A stretch of 64,000 nt of DNA from Nitrospira sp. (lineage in GTDB: Bacteria > Nitrospirota > Nitrospiria > Nitrospirales > Nitrospiraceae), in assembly GCA_016715825.1 (NCBI GenBank), contig JADJXO010000007.1:62001-126000 (forward strand), read 5' to 3'. The position numbers were made by a program, and so were the translations under genes. Of the stretch, positions 34,698 through 43,755 are shown one piece after another. Below the pieces are notes generated by a model. That model searched no databases. It was not told the DNA's origin and saw only the letters and a program-made list of their open reading frames with translations. How positions within the stretch are numbered: the stretch's first letter is position 1; the number at the start of each line of letters is the position of its first letter.

Positions 34698-35300
34698 ATG
34701 TTGACGGTTCGCATTCATGGCCGAGGGGGGCAGGGGGTGGTCACGGCAGCAGAGCTACTATCCACTGCCGTGTTTACCAGCGGTAAGTATGCGCTTGCCT
34801 TCCCGAGTTTCGGTTCGGAGCGGATGGGGGCGCCGGTGATGGCTTTCTGCCGCATCGCTCGACAGCCGATTCGAACCCGCGAAGCCGTGACCCATCCCGA
34901 CGTCCTGATCGTTCAGGATCCGACCCTGCTCCATCAGGTTGAACTGTTCGCCGGGTTGTCACGTGAAGGCTACATCCTCATCAATTCAACCTTCTCGTTG
35001 GATGAACTAGGGATCGGAGAATTTCTGAAGTCGATTCCAAGTGACCATGTCTGTGTCATACCGGCATCGGACATCGGTGTGAAACACATGAAGCGTCCCA
35101 TCGTGAATACCCCGCTGCTGGGGGCATTCGCCGCGCTCACCGGGGTGATTGATCTGGCTTCGGTCCAGTCGGCAATGCATCAGAAGTTTCCGGGATCTCT
35201 AGGCGAGGCCAACGCGGCCGCCGCGAAGGACGGCCATGACCATGTCATCACGCATCGAGTCGGAGAAGGGAGCGACAAGCGCCATGCTCGCACAGCGTGA
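34698..35300 (+). CDS. 2-oxoacid:ferredoxin oxidoreductase, gamma subunit
   Basis: A 200-residue subunit with the family's N-terminal nucleotide-like motif VRIHGRGGQGVVTAAELL and FPSFGSERMGAPVMAFCRI. It is the gamma part of a thiamine-pyrophosphate enzyme that interconverts acyl-CoA + CO2 and a 2-oxoacid with ferredoxin (pyruvate or 2-oxoglutarate types). ATG 34698 is taken; a TTG at 34689 with AAGGA closer to it is the alternative. First of four tightly packed genes, overlapping the alpha gene. The substrate cannot be decided from sequence. Confidence 0.9.
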   Translation: MLTVRIHGRGGQGVVTAAELLSTAVFTSGKYALAFPSFGSERMGAPVMAFCRIARQPIRTREAVTHPDVLIVQDPTLLHQVELFAGLSREGYILINSTFSLDELGIGEFLKSIPSDHVCVIPASDIGVKHMKRPIVNTPLLGAFAALTGVIDLASVQSAMHQKFPGSLGEANAAAAKDGHDHVITHRVGEGSDKRHARTA

Positions 35301-36537
35301 AGGATCGCAAGCCGTGGCCGAGGCGGTGGTTTTGTGCCGTCCGGAGGTCATCGCGGCCTATCCTATCTCGCCCCAGACGCATATCGTCGAGCGGTTGTCG
35401 CGCATGGTCAAGCGGGGCGACGCCGGTCAATGCCAGTACGTGAATGTCGAATCCGAATTCGCGGCGCTGAGTGTCCTGATCGGAGCCTCGGCGGCCGGTG
35501 CGCGGACCTACACTGCGACGACGAGTCAAGGACTGCTCTTCATGGCCGAAGCTGTGTACAACGCGGCGGGTCTGGGGTTGCCGATCGTCATGACGATTGC
35601 GAACCGTGCCGTCGGCGCACCGATCAATATCTGGAACGATCATTCCGACAGCATGGCGTTACGCGATGCGGGATGGATTCAGTTGTATGCGGAAACAAAT
35701 CAAGAGGCCGCGGATCTCCACATTCAGGCGTTTCGACTGGCGGAGGAGCTGAGCTGTCCGGTGATGGTGTGCATGGATGGGTACATTCTGACTCACGCGT
35801 ACGAACCGATCGATCTCCTTGACCAGTCGGAGGTCGATTCATTTCTGCCTCCGTTCTCGCCGGTCCAGGTGCTGGATCCGAGTGATCCGATCTCCATCGG
35901 TGCCATGGTGGGGCCGGAAGCCTTTACCGAGGTAAAGTACCTGGCTCATCGGCAACACCTTCGGGCCCTGACGCTGGTGCCGGACATCGCCGATTCATTC
36001 CAACAACAATTTCATCGTGAATCCGGAGGCCTCTACAGGGCCTATCGAATGACTGACGCCGACACGGTCGTCATCGCGCTCGGATCCGTCATCGGGACGA
36101 TCAAAGACACTGTGGACGAGTTGCGCGATGAAGGCATCGCGATAGGCTGCCTGAAGGTCGGGTGCTACCGGCCGTTTCCGGCGATGCAGCTACGCGCGGT
36201 ATTGGAGGGTGTCACGCGCGTGATCGTCGTCGAAAAGGATCTGGCGGTGGGAATCGGCGGCATCGTGTCCGCTGATGTCCGGATGGCGTTGAACGGCTTG
36301 CCCATCCCGGTGCACACCGTCATCGCAGGATTGGGAGGACGGTCGATCTCCGCCGAATCATTGAAACACATGGTGCGTGATGCTCGGGCCGAGCGTCTGA
36401 GCGAGCCGTACTTCCTGGATCTGAACATGAGGGTGGTTGACGAAGAACTTGCCAGAAGACAGGAACAGCGACAGGCGGGGCCGCTCGCCGAGCAGCTGAT
36501 TCGAGCTGTAAAGGCCATTGGAACGAAGGTTGTGTGA
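35236..36537 (+). CDS. 2-oxoacid:ferredoxin oxidoreductase, alpha subunit
   Basis: A 433-residue subunit. The alpha hallmark AAYPISPQTHIVERL and YVNVESEFAALSVLIGASAAG, then TYTATTSQGLLFMAEAVYN are present. AAGGA lies 5 nt before ATG 35236, giving a 65-bp overlap with the gamma gene; ATG 35284 is another possible start, as the conserved part begins near MLAQREGSQAVAEAV. The protein has the two pyrimidine-domain-type halves expected of PorA-like subunits. Confidence 0.92.
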   Translation: MTMSSRIESEKGATSAMLAQREGSQAVAEAVVLCRPEVIAAYPISPQTHIVERLSRMVKRGDAGQCQYVNVESEFAALSVLIGASAAGARTYTATTSQGLLFMAEAVYNAAGLGLPIVMTIANRAVGAPINIWNDHSDSMALRDAGWIQLYAETNQEAADLHIQAFRLAEELSCPVMVCMDGYILTHAYEPIDLLDQSEVDSFLPPFSPVQVLDPSDPISIGAMVGPEAFTEVKYLAHRQHLRALTLVPDIADSFQQQFHRESGGLYRAYRMTDADTVVIALGSVIGTIKDTVDELRDEGIAIGCLKVGCYRPFPAMQLRAVLEGVTRVIVVEKDLAVGIGGIVSADVRMALNGLPIPVHTVIAGLGGRSISAESLKHMVRDARAERLSEPYFLDLNMRVVDEELARRQEQRQAGPLAEQLIRAVKAIGTKVV

Positions 36538-36548
36538 CGGAGCACTCA

Positions 36549-37550
36549 ATGACGACTCAGCGCATCAAGTTTTATCAGACGGGAACCTATACGGCGGGGA
36601 ATCGCTTGCTGGACGACGAAACCCGTACCGTACAATCGCGACCGGATCGCACCAATTCCCTGAACTCCGGCCATCGCGCGTGCCAGGGATGCGGTGAAGC
36701 ACTGGGGGCCCGCTATGCCATCGACGCCGCGATGCGTGCTGCGCATAAGCGACTGATCGCGATCAATGCGACGGGCTGTCTCGAAGTCTTTTCCAGTCCC
36801 TACCCTGAAAGCGCTTGGCAGATTCCATGGATGCACTCGCTGTTCGGTAATGCTCCGGCGGTGGCGAGCGGCGTCGCGGCGGCGTTGCGGGCCAAAGGGC
36901 ATGATGACGTGAAGGTCGTTGCTCAGGGCGGCGACGGGGCGACGGTCGACATCGGGTTTGGGTGTCTGTCCGGGATGTTCGAACGGAACGACGAAGTCCT
37001 CTACATCTGTTACGACAATGAAGCCTACATGAACACCGGTGTGCAACGGTCCGGGGCGACGCCTCCCTTCGCGCGGACGAACACGACACAGGCGGTGGGC
37101 GAGGCCCCGGGGAATCTTTTGGGTACCGGGAAGAATGTCCCCCGCATCGCCATGGCGCACGGCATTCCCTACGTTGCGACGGCCTCGGTGGCGGATCTCC
37201 ATGATCTGGAGGCGAAGGTTACGACGGCGATGGGTATGAACGGAGCACGGTACATCCATATCCACGTGCCTTGCCCGCTCGGGTGGGGATCGGACCCGGC
37301 GCACACCATGAAGGTTGCCAGAATGGCGGTGGAATCCGGCCTCTTTCCATTGTTCGAAGCGCGAGCGGGAAGTGTGGTCGATCGGACAAAGATCCGGCGA
37401 AGGGTTTCGGTGGAGCGGTACCTCGAACTCCAAACCCGGTTCAAGCATTTGTTCGAACCGCGCAGGAATGATGAGGCGATCGCTGCCATACAAGCCATCG
37501 CCGACCGGAACATCGCGACGTATGGATTGATCGATTCGAGAGTTCTATGA
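36549..37550 (+). CDS. 2-oxoacid:ferredoxin oxidoreductase, beta subunit (TPP-binding)
   Basis: A 333-residue subunit with thiamine diphosphate and [4Fe-4S] features: ACQGCGEALGARYAIDAAM, NATGCLEVFSSPYP, AQGGDGATVDIGFGCLSGM and CYDNEAYMNTGVQRSGATP, where GDG followed by NEAYMNTG is the TPP/Mg2+ pattern. CGGAG lies 6 nt before ATG 36549; GTG 36534 overlaps the alpha stop. The end overlaps the next gene by 4 bp (ATGA), showing translational coupling. Confidence 0.92.
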   Translation: MTTQRIKFYQTGTYTAGNRLLDDETRTVQSRPDRTNSLNSGHRACQGCGEALGARYAIDAAMRAAHKRLIAINATGCLEVFSSPYPESAWQIPWMHSLFGNAPAVASGVAAALRAKGHDDVKVVAQGGDGATVDIGFGCLSGMFERNDEVLYICYDNEAYMNTGVQRSGATPPFARTNTTQAVGEAPGNLLGTGKNVPRIAMAHGIPYVATASVADLHDLEAKVTTAMGMNGARYIHIHVPCPLGWGSDPAHTMKVARMAVESGLFPLFEARAGSVVDRTKIRRRVSVERYLELQTRFKHLFEPRRNDEAIAAIQAIADRNIATYGLIDSRVL

Positions 37551-39172
37551 ACCATAGACCGTTTGCCATCACGCTCGATCCGAACAGCAGTCTGGCCAAC
37601 CATACCGGCAACTGGCGCACGATGAGACCGGTCTATGTCGATCGGCTGCCTCCCTGTAACCATGTGTGCCCAGCCGGGGAGAACATCCAGGCGTGGCTCT
37701 ATCTCGCGGAAGAAAAGAACTATGAAGCCGCTTGGCGACGGCTTATGGAAGACAATCCGATGCCGGCCATTCATGGGCGAGTCTGCTATCACCCCTGTGA
37801 GGCTGCGTGTAATCGGGGCCAGTTGGATGAAGCCGTCAGCATCCGCGCCGTGGAGCGGTTTCTTGGCGATCTGGCGATCAGGGAAGGGTGGCGGGTGCCC
37901 TGTGCCCCTTCAACCGGGAAGAAGGTGTTGATCGTGGGTGCGGGACCCAGCGGGCTGTCAGCCGCGTATCATCTGACGAGGATGGGTCACCGGGTTACGA
38001 TCTACGAAGCGTCTGATAAGGTCGGCGGGATGATGCGCTACGGCATTCCTTCTTATCGACTCCCGCGTGAGGTCGTCGACGCAGAGATGGGGCGGATGGA
38101 AACGATGGGTGTCACGATCTTGCTCAATACGAGAGTCGAGGATCTTGATGCGGCGATTCAGGAAGGCGGGTTCCATGCCACGTTCCTTGCGGTCGGGGCC
38201 CATCTCGCCAGGCGTATCGACATTCCTGGCTTCGATGCCAAGCGATTGCTCGATGCTGCGACGTTCCTGCGCAGCATGGCCGGCGATTCGCCGATCAAAA
38301 TCGGGAGGCGGGTGGCCGTGTATGGCGGGGGGAACACCGCGATCGATGTGGCCCGTACGGCTGAGCGTCTGGGTGCCGAGCCGGTGATCATCTATCGACG
38401 GGATGAAGCGCATGCCCCTTCGTTCAAAGAGGAAGTCATAGAAGCGCGCGATGAGGGTGTGCGGTTCCAATGGCTGCGCAGCCTTGCAGCGGGCGACGAC
38501 AGAACTTTGATGCTCGAAGTGATGGAACTTGATGAGCAGGGAACACCAAAACCCACCGGACGGTTCGAGACCATGGAGGCCGATACGGTGGTGCTGGCAT
38601 TGGGACAGAAGGCGGATACCGGGTTCTTGCGGAATGTGACGGGAGTTTGTGTGCGGGACGACGGCACCGTTCAGGTGGACGAACAGATGATGACCGGTCA
38701 CGCAGGCCTGTTTGCCGGGGGAGACATGGTTCCAGGCGAACAGTCAGTCAGTATGGCGACCGGTCATGGGAAACTGGCTGCGCGGTACATCGACGCCTAC
38801 TTGCGCGGGATTCAGTACGTCAAGTCTCCTCCGCATCCGCTTGCGACGTTCGATCGGCTGAATCCCTGGTACTACACCGACGCGGAGCAGTCCAAACAAC
38901 CGGTGCTGGCACTCGCCAGGCGGCGGGCAAGCTTCGATGAGATGGTCGGAGGGTTGAATCAGGAGACTGCTCTGCTGGAGGCACGCCGGTGTTTGTCTTG
39001 CGGCAATTGTTTCGAGTGCGACAACTGCTATGCCGTCTGTCCGGATAATGCGGTAAGCAAACTGGGAGCCGGGAATCGGTTCGAAATCAAATACGACTAC
39101 TGCAAGGGATGTGGCCTCTGTGCTGAGGAGTGTCCCTGCGGAGCGATCGACATGCTTAAGGAAGTGAAGTAG
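37547..39172 (+). CDS. FAD/NAD(P)-binding GltD-like subunit with two 4Fe-4S sites
   Basis: A 541-residue protein. The N-terminus has a Cys-rich Fe-S part (PCNHVCPAGENIQAWL, RVCYHPCEAACNRG), a first Rossmann motif VLIVGAGPSGLSAAYHL (about 125-142) and an NAD(P)-binding motif VAVYGGGNTAIDVARTA, as in GltD/NfnL. The C-terminus is a ferredoxin domain: CLSCGNCFECDNC (about 483-495) and CKGCGLCAEECPCGAIDM (about 518-535). It likely moves electrons between ferredoxin and NAD(P)H for the oxidoreductase encoded just upstream, and replaces a plain delta (ferredoxin) subunit. Confidence 0.9.
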   Translation: MNHRPFAITLDPNSSLANHTGNWRTMRPVYVDRLPPCNHVCPAGENIQAWLYLAEEKNYEAAWRRLMEDNPMPAIHGRVCYHPCEAACNRGQLDEAVSIRAVERFLGDLAIREGWRVPCAPSTGKKVLIVGAGPSGLSAAYHLTRMGHRVTIYEASDKVGGMMRYGIPSYRLPREVVDAEMGRMETMGVTILLNTRVEDLDAAIQEGGFHATFLAVGAHLARRIDIPGFDAKRLLDAATFLRSMAGDSPIKIGRRVAVYGGGNTAIDVARTAERLGAEPVIIYRRDEAHAPSFKEEVIEARDEGVRFQWLRSLAAGDDRTLMLEVMELDEQGTPKPTGRFETMEADTVVLALGQKADTGFLRNVTGVCVRDDGTVQVDEQMMTGHAGLFAGGDMVPGEQSVSMATGHGKLAARYIDAYLRGIQYVKSPPHPLATFDRLNPWYYTDAEQSKQPVLALARRRASFDEMVGGLNQETALLEARRCLSCGNCFECDNCYAVCPDNAVSKLGAGNRFEIKYDYCKGCGLCAEECPCGAIDMLKEVK

Positions 39173-39245
39173 TGCAGAGGGATCGGTCACTGTCTGAACG
39201 GCGATCGAGAGGATCGAGCGAAACAGTACAGAGGAGAAGAGATCC

Positions 39246-39806
39246 ATGAGTACCAGAAAAGGGAAACGCTATACGACCTCGTACAAGGAAAAACAGCACC
39301 CCAACCAGGATCCCTACGCAATGCTCAAGGCTCCGAAGGGACCGGCGATGTGCCGAAAGTGCAAAGCCATCTATGCGAATAAGCGGTGGTACATCGACAG
39401 CAGTGAAGCCGGCAGGCTGGCAGAAGCTTCCACCACCCAGAAACTTCTCTGTCCCGCCTGTCAGAAGATCAAGGACGACTATCCGGAAGGGATCGTGACG
39501 TTGAAATGGTCGGACCTACGAGTGCACGAAGACGAGATCAGGGGATTGATCGCCAATGTGGAAGCGCGTGCCGTCTCTGTGAATCCCCTCGACCGGGTGA
39601 TGAAGATCGCCAGACGCAAGAAGGACTTGGAAATCCAGACGACCAATGATCGGTTGGCTCAGCGGCTCGGACGCGCGCTGGTGCGGGCCTATAAAGGGAA
39701 GGCCGAATACAAATGGGCGCATCGCGACATGATGGTCCGGGTGACCTGGCAGGGGCCTGAGGTAAAGGCAAAACCAACGACATCTCGTCGCAAGGAGTCG
39801 TCGTAG
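39246..39806 (+). CDS. BCAM0308-like protein with two CxxC pairs
   Basis: A 186-residue soluble, basic protein. Two CxxC pairs (AMCRKCKAIYANKRWYID and LLCPACQKIKDDYPEG) look like an NMD3-type zinc ribbon. I assign it by resemblance to the BCAM0308 family, whose role is unknown. GAGGAGAAGAG precedes ATG 39246. It lies 73 bp after the oxidoreductase operon and 31 bp before the small membrane gene. Confidence 0.75.
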   Translation: MSTRKGKRYTTSYKEKQHPNQDPYAMLKAPKGPAMCRKCKAIYANKRWYIDSSEAGRLAEASTTQKLLCPACQKIKDDYPEGIVTLKWSDLRVHEDEIRGLIANVEARAVSVNPLDRVMKIARRKKDLEIQTTNDRLAQRLGRALVRAYKGKAEYKWAHRDMMVRVTWQGPEVKAKPTTSRRKESS

Positions 39807-39837
39807 AAGAGCGCGGCTTCATCTGAAAGGCCAGACG

Positions 39838-40089
39838 ATGAAACTCGACGTCAAAGCTTGTGCTCTGGCGTGCGGACTGATCTGGGGCGTGGGGCTGTTT
39901 GTGCTCACCTGGTGGGTCATTGCCTTTGACGGTTCGACGGGAGAGGCGACATTCATTGGGCGTGTCTATCGAGGTTATTCCATCACTCCGATAGGGAGCA
40001 TGGTCGGCATGGTCTGGAGGTTTTTTGATGGCTGGATCGGAGGCGCGGTGTTCGCGTGGCTGTACAACCGATCGGTGACGGGGCGATAA
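39838..40089 (+). CDS. Small membrane protein (annotated as holin-like in related genomes)
   Basis: An 83-residue protein with two membrane segments: ALACGLIWGVGLFVLTWWVI and the later IGSMVGMVWRFFDGWIGGA. Similar small proteins are commonly labelled bacteriophage holin, but no phage gene is near, so that name should not be read as evidence of a prophage. Start ATG 39838. Confidence 0.65.
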   Translation: MKLDVKACALACGLIWGVGLFVLTWWVIAFDGSTGEATFIGRVYRGYSITPIGSMVGMVWRFFDGWIGGAVFAWLYNRSVTGR

Positions 40090-40183
40090 CGATAGCCATA
40101 GCCCCTGTGATTCGGTTCGCAGTCGCTATTAAGGGTTGCTCGGCTGAGATTCAATATAAACGCGGAGTCCGGATGCGGCGCCT

Positions 40184-40432
40184 ATGGCGGATGAAGGAAA
40201 AGTGAAAAAGATCGCTCAGTGGGTAGATCCGGATGATCGAGCCACGGTGCAGTTCCTCGATCAGCAGAACCTGAGTGAGGGGTTGTACTTCCGAACTCGT
40301 CGAGCACTCCAGCGAGGCGCGCACGCCCCAGATACGACTGATTTTCTATTCCACTGCGTTACACGGAACTGTCAAAAGACGTGTCGCAACATAGACAAGA
40401 TTCGGAGCGGCCGCTGCAATCTCGCTAGTTGA
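40184..40432 (+). CDS. Doubtful small ORF, 82 aa
   Basis: No family recognised, no clear ribosome-binding site before ATG 40184. The first half (KIAQWVDPDDRATVQFLDQQ) looks protein-like; the second half has several Cys and Arg and may be out-of-context. It could be a remnant. Confidence 0.3.
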   Translation: MADEGKVKKIAQWVDPDDRATVQFLDQQNLSEGLYFRTRRALQRGAHAPDTTDFLFHCVTRNCQKTCRNIDKIRSGRCNLAS

Positions 40433-40466
40433 TGCCGGTGTTCGATGACCTACCACTGATAATGTG

Positions 40467-40480
40467 CTAGTGCGTTAGGC
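40467..40480 (+). promoter_or_regulatory. Partial operator-like motif before N-ATPase operon
   Basis: CTAGTGCGTTAGGC differs at one base from the CTAGTTCGTTAGGC found at site 1 (15573-15586). The left CTAGG arm is absent, so the match may be chance. It is 27 bp before the atpD start. Confidence 0.25.
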
Positions 40481-40506
40481 TGTGCTTCGCTGGATTGGGA
40501 AGGCGT

Positions 40507-41994
40507 ATGAGGAGGGAAGAAAGTCGGAAAGCGGAAGATTTATCGCCTCGTCTTGGTACCGTGGTCTCGGTTCGCGGCAGTGTCGTCGATATACGCTTTG
40601 ATAAACGTTTGCCGCCCATCTACTCGTTGCTGCGCGCGGGGAATGACGGGCGCATCGCCATCGAAGTGCTGTCGCAACTTGATGCGCATCGCGTCCGTGG
40701 AATCGCGCTGACCCCGACCCAAGGTCTCTCACGCGGCATGGCAGTGGAAGATACGGGTGGACCGTTGAAGGCGCCGGTTGGCGAGGGCATTCTCTCGCGC
40801 ATGTTCGACGTGTTCGGGAACCCCATTGACCGCCAAGCGCCACCGACAGATGTGCAATGGCGCTCCGTCCATCGTGCCCCGCCGGCGTTAGCACGGCGTT
40901 CCACCAAATCAGAGATCTTCGAGACGGGCATCAAGGTCATCGACGTGCTCCTGCCACTGGAGCGCGGTGGTAAAGCGGGCTTGCTTGGCGGGGCGGGCGT
41001 GGGTAAGACGGTGTTACTGACCGAGATGATTCACAACATGGTCGGGCAACACGCAGGCATGAGTATTTTTTGCGGCATCGGCGAACGTTGTCGCGAAGGG
41101 GAGGAGCTCTACCGCGACATGAAGGCGGCTGGCGTGCTGCGGAATATGGTGATGCTGTTCGGGCAAATGAACGAACCACCCGGCGCCCGTTTCCGTGTGG
41201 GCCATGCCGCACTGACGATGGCCGAGTATTTTCGCGACGATGAGCATCGCGATGTGCTGCTGCTCATCGATAATATTTTTCGTTTCATCCAGGCCGGCAT
41301 GGAGATATCCGGCATGATGGGGCAGATGCCTTCCCGATTGGGTTATCAGCCGACGATGGGCACCGAGTTGTCGCGATTGGAGGAGCGTATCGCCAATACC
41401 GATACCGGCGCGATTACCTCGATCCAGGCGGTCTATGTGCCGGCCGACGATTTCACCGATCCGGCAGCGGTGCATACGTTCTCACATCTTTCTGCGTCCA
41501 TCGTGCTGTCGCGCAAACGGGCGAGTGAGGGGCTGTACCCGGCCATCGACCCGTTGCAGTCCAGTTCCAAAATGGCCACGCCCGGCATTATCGGTGAGCG
41601 CCATTATGCTCTCGCGCAGGACATCCGGCGGACGCTCGCGCAATACGCCGCACTCAAGGATATCATTGCCATGCTCGGTCTGGAGCAACTGTCGCGGGAG
41701 GACCGTAACGTGGTTGCGCGAGCCCGACGTCTGGAGCGGTTTCTCACCCAGCCCTTTTTCGCCACCGAGCAGTTTAGCGGGATTAAAGGAAAGCTCGTCA
41801 ACCTCAAGGATACACTGGACGGCTGTGAGCGCATTTTGCATGACGAGTTCAAAGATATCCCGGAGAGTGCGCTGTACATGATCGGGGCAATTGACGAAGT
41901 CAAGGCCGATCAGAAGCCTACCGCCGATTCCAAGCCCAACGCCAAGTCCGAACCGCATACGAATCCCGGTGGCGAACCTCAATCGAAGGTCTAA
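40507..41994 (+). CDS. atpD: N-type ATPase subunit beta
   Basis: A 495-residue catalytic subunit of the membrane-associated F1 part. Walker A GGAGVGKT (161-168), GIGERCREGEELYRDM and DNIFRFIQAGMEISGM are present. It is the first gene of a complete operon in the order atpDCQRBEFAG, the hallmark of N-ATPases, which differ from ordinary F-ATPases by having beta first and by atpQ and atpR. ATG 40507 with GGAAGG upstream. The C-terminus carries an extra low-complexity tail (ADQKPTADSKPNAKSEPH). Confidence 0.94.
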   Translation: MRREESRKAEDLSPRLGTVVSVRGSVVDIRFDKRLPPIYSLLRAGNDGRIAIEVLSQLDAHRVRGIALTPTQGLSRGMAVEDTGGPLKAPVGEGILSRMFDVFGNPIDRQAPPTDVQWRSVHRAPPALARRSTKSEIFETGIKVIDVLLPLERGGKAGLLGGAGVGKTVLLTEMIHNMVGQHAGMSIFCGIGERCREGEELYRDMKAAGVLRNMVMLFGQMNEPPGARFRVGHAALTMAEYFRDDEHRDVLLLIDNIFRFIQAGMEISGMMGQMPSRLGYQPTMGTELSRLEERIANTDTGAITSIQAVYVPADDFTDPAAVHTFSHLSASIVLSRKRASEGLYPAIDPLQSSSKMATPGIIGERHYALAQDIRRTLAQYAALKDIIAMLGLEQLSREDRNVVARARRLERFLTQPFFATEQFSGIKGKLVNLKDTLDGCERILHDEFKDIPESALYMIGAIDEVKADQKPTADSKPNAKSEPHTNPGGEPQSKV

Positions 41995-41995
41995 C

Positions 41996-42400
41996 ATGCC
42001 GCCGATACTCATGAATCTTAAGATTCTCCTGCCCTTCCAAATCTTCGCCGAGAAAACCGGCGTGTCGCGCATCGTCGCGGAGACGAGTGAGGGCTCGTTC
42101 GGACTCTTGCCGCACCGTCTCGATTGCGTCGCGGCGCTCGCGCCCGGGATTCTGGTCTACGAACACGAAGCGGAGGGCGAGGTGTACGTGGCCGTGGATG
42201 AAGGGGTGTTGGTCAAGACCGGCCTGGATGTGCTCGTCTCCGTGCGCAACGCAATCGGCGGAACGGACCTCGATACACTGCACGAGGCGGTCGAGCGGGA
42301 ATTTCTAAATCTGGACGAACAGGAGAAGAGTGTGCGTTCGGTGCTGGCGAAATTAGAGAGCGGATTTATTCGTCGCTTCGCAGCGTTTCATCATGAGTGA
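41996..42400 (+). CDS. atpC: N-type ATPase subunit epsilon
   Basis: A 134-residue F1 epsilon-type subunit, a central-stalk protein. SRIVAETSEGSFGLLPHRLD and the beta-sandwich pattern to VAVDEGVLVKTG follow the family; the C-terminal helical part is short. ATG 41996 is one base after the atpD stop, so the two are coupled; ATG 42011 is also possible. Its end overlaps atpQ by 8 bp. Confidence 0.88.
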   Translation: MPPILMNLKILLPFQIFAEKTGVSRIVAETSEGSFGLLPHRLDCVAALAPGILVYEHEAEGEVYVAVDEGVLVKTGLDVLVSVRNAIGGTDLDTLHEAVEREFLNLDEQEKSVRSVLAKLESGFIRRFAAFHHE

Positions 42401-42731
42401 AGAGCCGGAAGAAAAGCCTGCGGAGGGCGAGACGGAATTCAGCCACCAGGTAAGCGTGAAGGCGGCTCGCAAGCTCAAGGCGCAACGTCATGTCACGCAG
42501 ACCGTCTGGTCCGGCTTGGGCATGATGGGCATGGTGGGGTGGTCGGTGGCGGTGCCGACACTGCTGGGCGCAGCGACTGGGCTCTGGCTGGACCGGCACT
42601 ATCCGGGAGGCCGTTCTTGGACGGTGGCCCTGCTGGTCGCCGGCCTCGCGATCGGCTGCTTCATTGCGTGGCATTGGGTTGCGAAGGAAGACAGAGAAAT
42701 ACGCGAGCAAGAGGAGAATAACCATGACTGA
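42393..42731 (+). CDS. atpQ: N-type ATPase membrane protein AtpQ
   Basis: A 112-residue protein of the AtpI/AtpZ type. A charged N-terminus is followed by two membrane segments (about 50-70 and 80-98, WTVALLVAGLAIGCFIAWHW). In N-ATPase operons this gene lies between atpC and atpR, as here. Its role is probably assembly of the membrane ring or Mg2+ or Ca2+ transport, not proven. Confidence 0.85.
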   Translation: MSEEPEEKPAEGETEFSHQVSVKAARKLKAQRHVTQTVWSGLGMMGMVGWSVAVPTLLGAATGLWLDRHYPGGRSWTVALLVAGLAIGCFIAWHWVAKEDREIREQEENNHD

Positions 42732-43038
42732 ATCAGTGAGCCTGATGGATGCATTGATAGCGGGCGTATTGCTAGGGACACTGTTCTTTGGCGGCCTTTG
42801 GTGGACGGTACGGCAGGGTGTTGTTGCCACACGTCCAGGGCTGTGGTTTCTGGGAAGCTTGCTGTTGCGGGCTGGGATCGTCCTTGCCGGATTTTACTTT
42901 GTAGCGGGCGGTCATTGGGAGCGGTTGCTGCTGTGCCTCCTTGGATTCGTCATCGCGCATTTCATGGTGACGCGGTTTACCGGCCCACCGGTCGGACGCC
43001 ACCATTCCCCGGCGAAGGAGGCCGGTCATGCGTCTTAG
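42724..43038 (+). CDS. atpR: N-type ATPase membrane protein AtpR
   Basis: A 104-residue protein with three membrane segments (about 8-26, 38-60, 67-85) including LLLRAGIVLAGFYFVAGG, whose intramembrane Arg is typical of AtpR, proposed to interact with the acidic residues of the c ring. Starts inside the atpQ stop region and overlaps atpB by 11 bp. Confidence 0.85.
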   Translation: MTESVSLMDALIAGVLLGTLFFGGLWWTVRQGVVATRPGLWFLGSLLLRAGIVLAGFYFVAGGHWERLLLCLLGFVIAHFMVTRFTGPPVGRHHSPAKEAGHAS

Positions 43039-43723
43039 TCCCGACGAGATCATCTTCTGGCAATATGGGTTTTTCAAACTCAACGCCACGATTGTGGTGA
43101 CGTGGGGGCTGATGTTCGTACTAGCGGTCGGTTCAGAACTCATCACGCGCAAACTGTCCACTGGCCTGCGACGCTCCCGCTGGCAGAACTTCTTGGAAAT
43201 CATCGTGACTGCTATCGAGAAACAAATCGAAGAGGTCGGTCTCCGCCACCCGGAGAAATATCTCCCTTTTCTGGGTACGCTCTTCCTATTTGTCGCCGCC
43301 GCCAGCCTCGGCACCGTGATCCCCGGCTATGAACCGCCGACCGGTTCGCTCTCGACCACCACGGCGCTGGCGTTGTGTGTGTTCGTGGCCGTCCCGTTGT
43401 TCGGCATTGAAGAGCAAGGCGTGGGCGGATACCTCAAGTCCTACGCACAGCCAACGGCCATTATGTTGCCGTTCAATATCATCAGCGAAATGTCCCGCAC
43501 GCTGGCCCTGGCCGTCCGTCTATTCGGCAACATGATGAGCGGAGCCATGATTATCGGCATCCTGCTGACGATTACGCCCTTTATCTTTCCGGTCGCCATG
43601 ACGGCGCTCGGTCTGCTTACCGGCATGGTACAGGCCTACATCTTCAGCATCCTGGCGGCGGTGTACATCGCGGCTGCCACGCGAGTCCGTAGGCCCAAGC
43701 CTGAACCAGATGCAACACATTGA
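43028..43723 (+). CDS. atpB: N-type ATPase subunit a
   Basis: A 231-residue a subunit that forms the ion half-channels. NIISEMSRTLALAVRLFGNM holds the essential Arg in the fourth helix, and the protein has five or so membrane segments. It ends in a short RRPKPEPD tail that resembles the tails of the alpha and beta subunits. Overlaps atpR. Confidence 0.9.
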   Translation: MRLSPDEIIFWQYGFFKLNATIVVTWGLMFVLAVGSELITRKLSTGLRRSRWQNFLEIIVTAIEKQIEEVGLRHPEKYLPFLGTLFLFVAAASLGTVIPGYEPPTGSLSTTTALALCVFVAVPLFGIEEQGVGGYLKSYAQPTAIMLPFNIISEMSRTLALAVRLFGNMMSGAMIIGILLTITPFIFPVAMTALGLLTGMVQAYIFSILAAVYIAAATRVRRPKPEPDATH

Positions 43724-43755
43724 ATGATGAACTACGACAACCAAAGGAGATACGG

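Noticed and set aside
39838..40089. Prophage indicated by a holin-like gene
   Set aside because: No other phage genes are near; the protein is only a small membrane protein with that label in databases.
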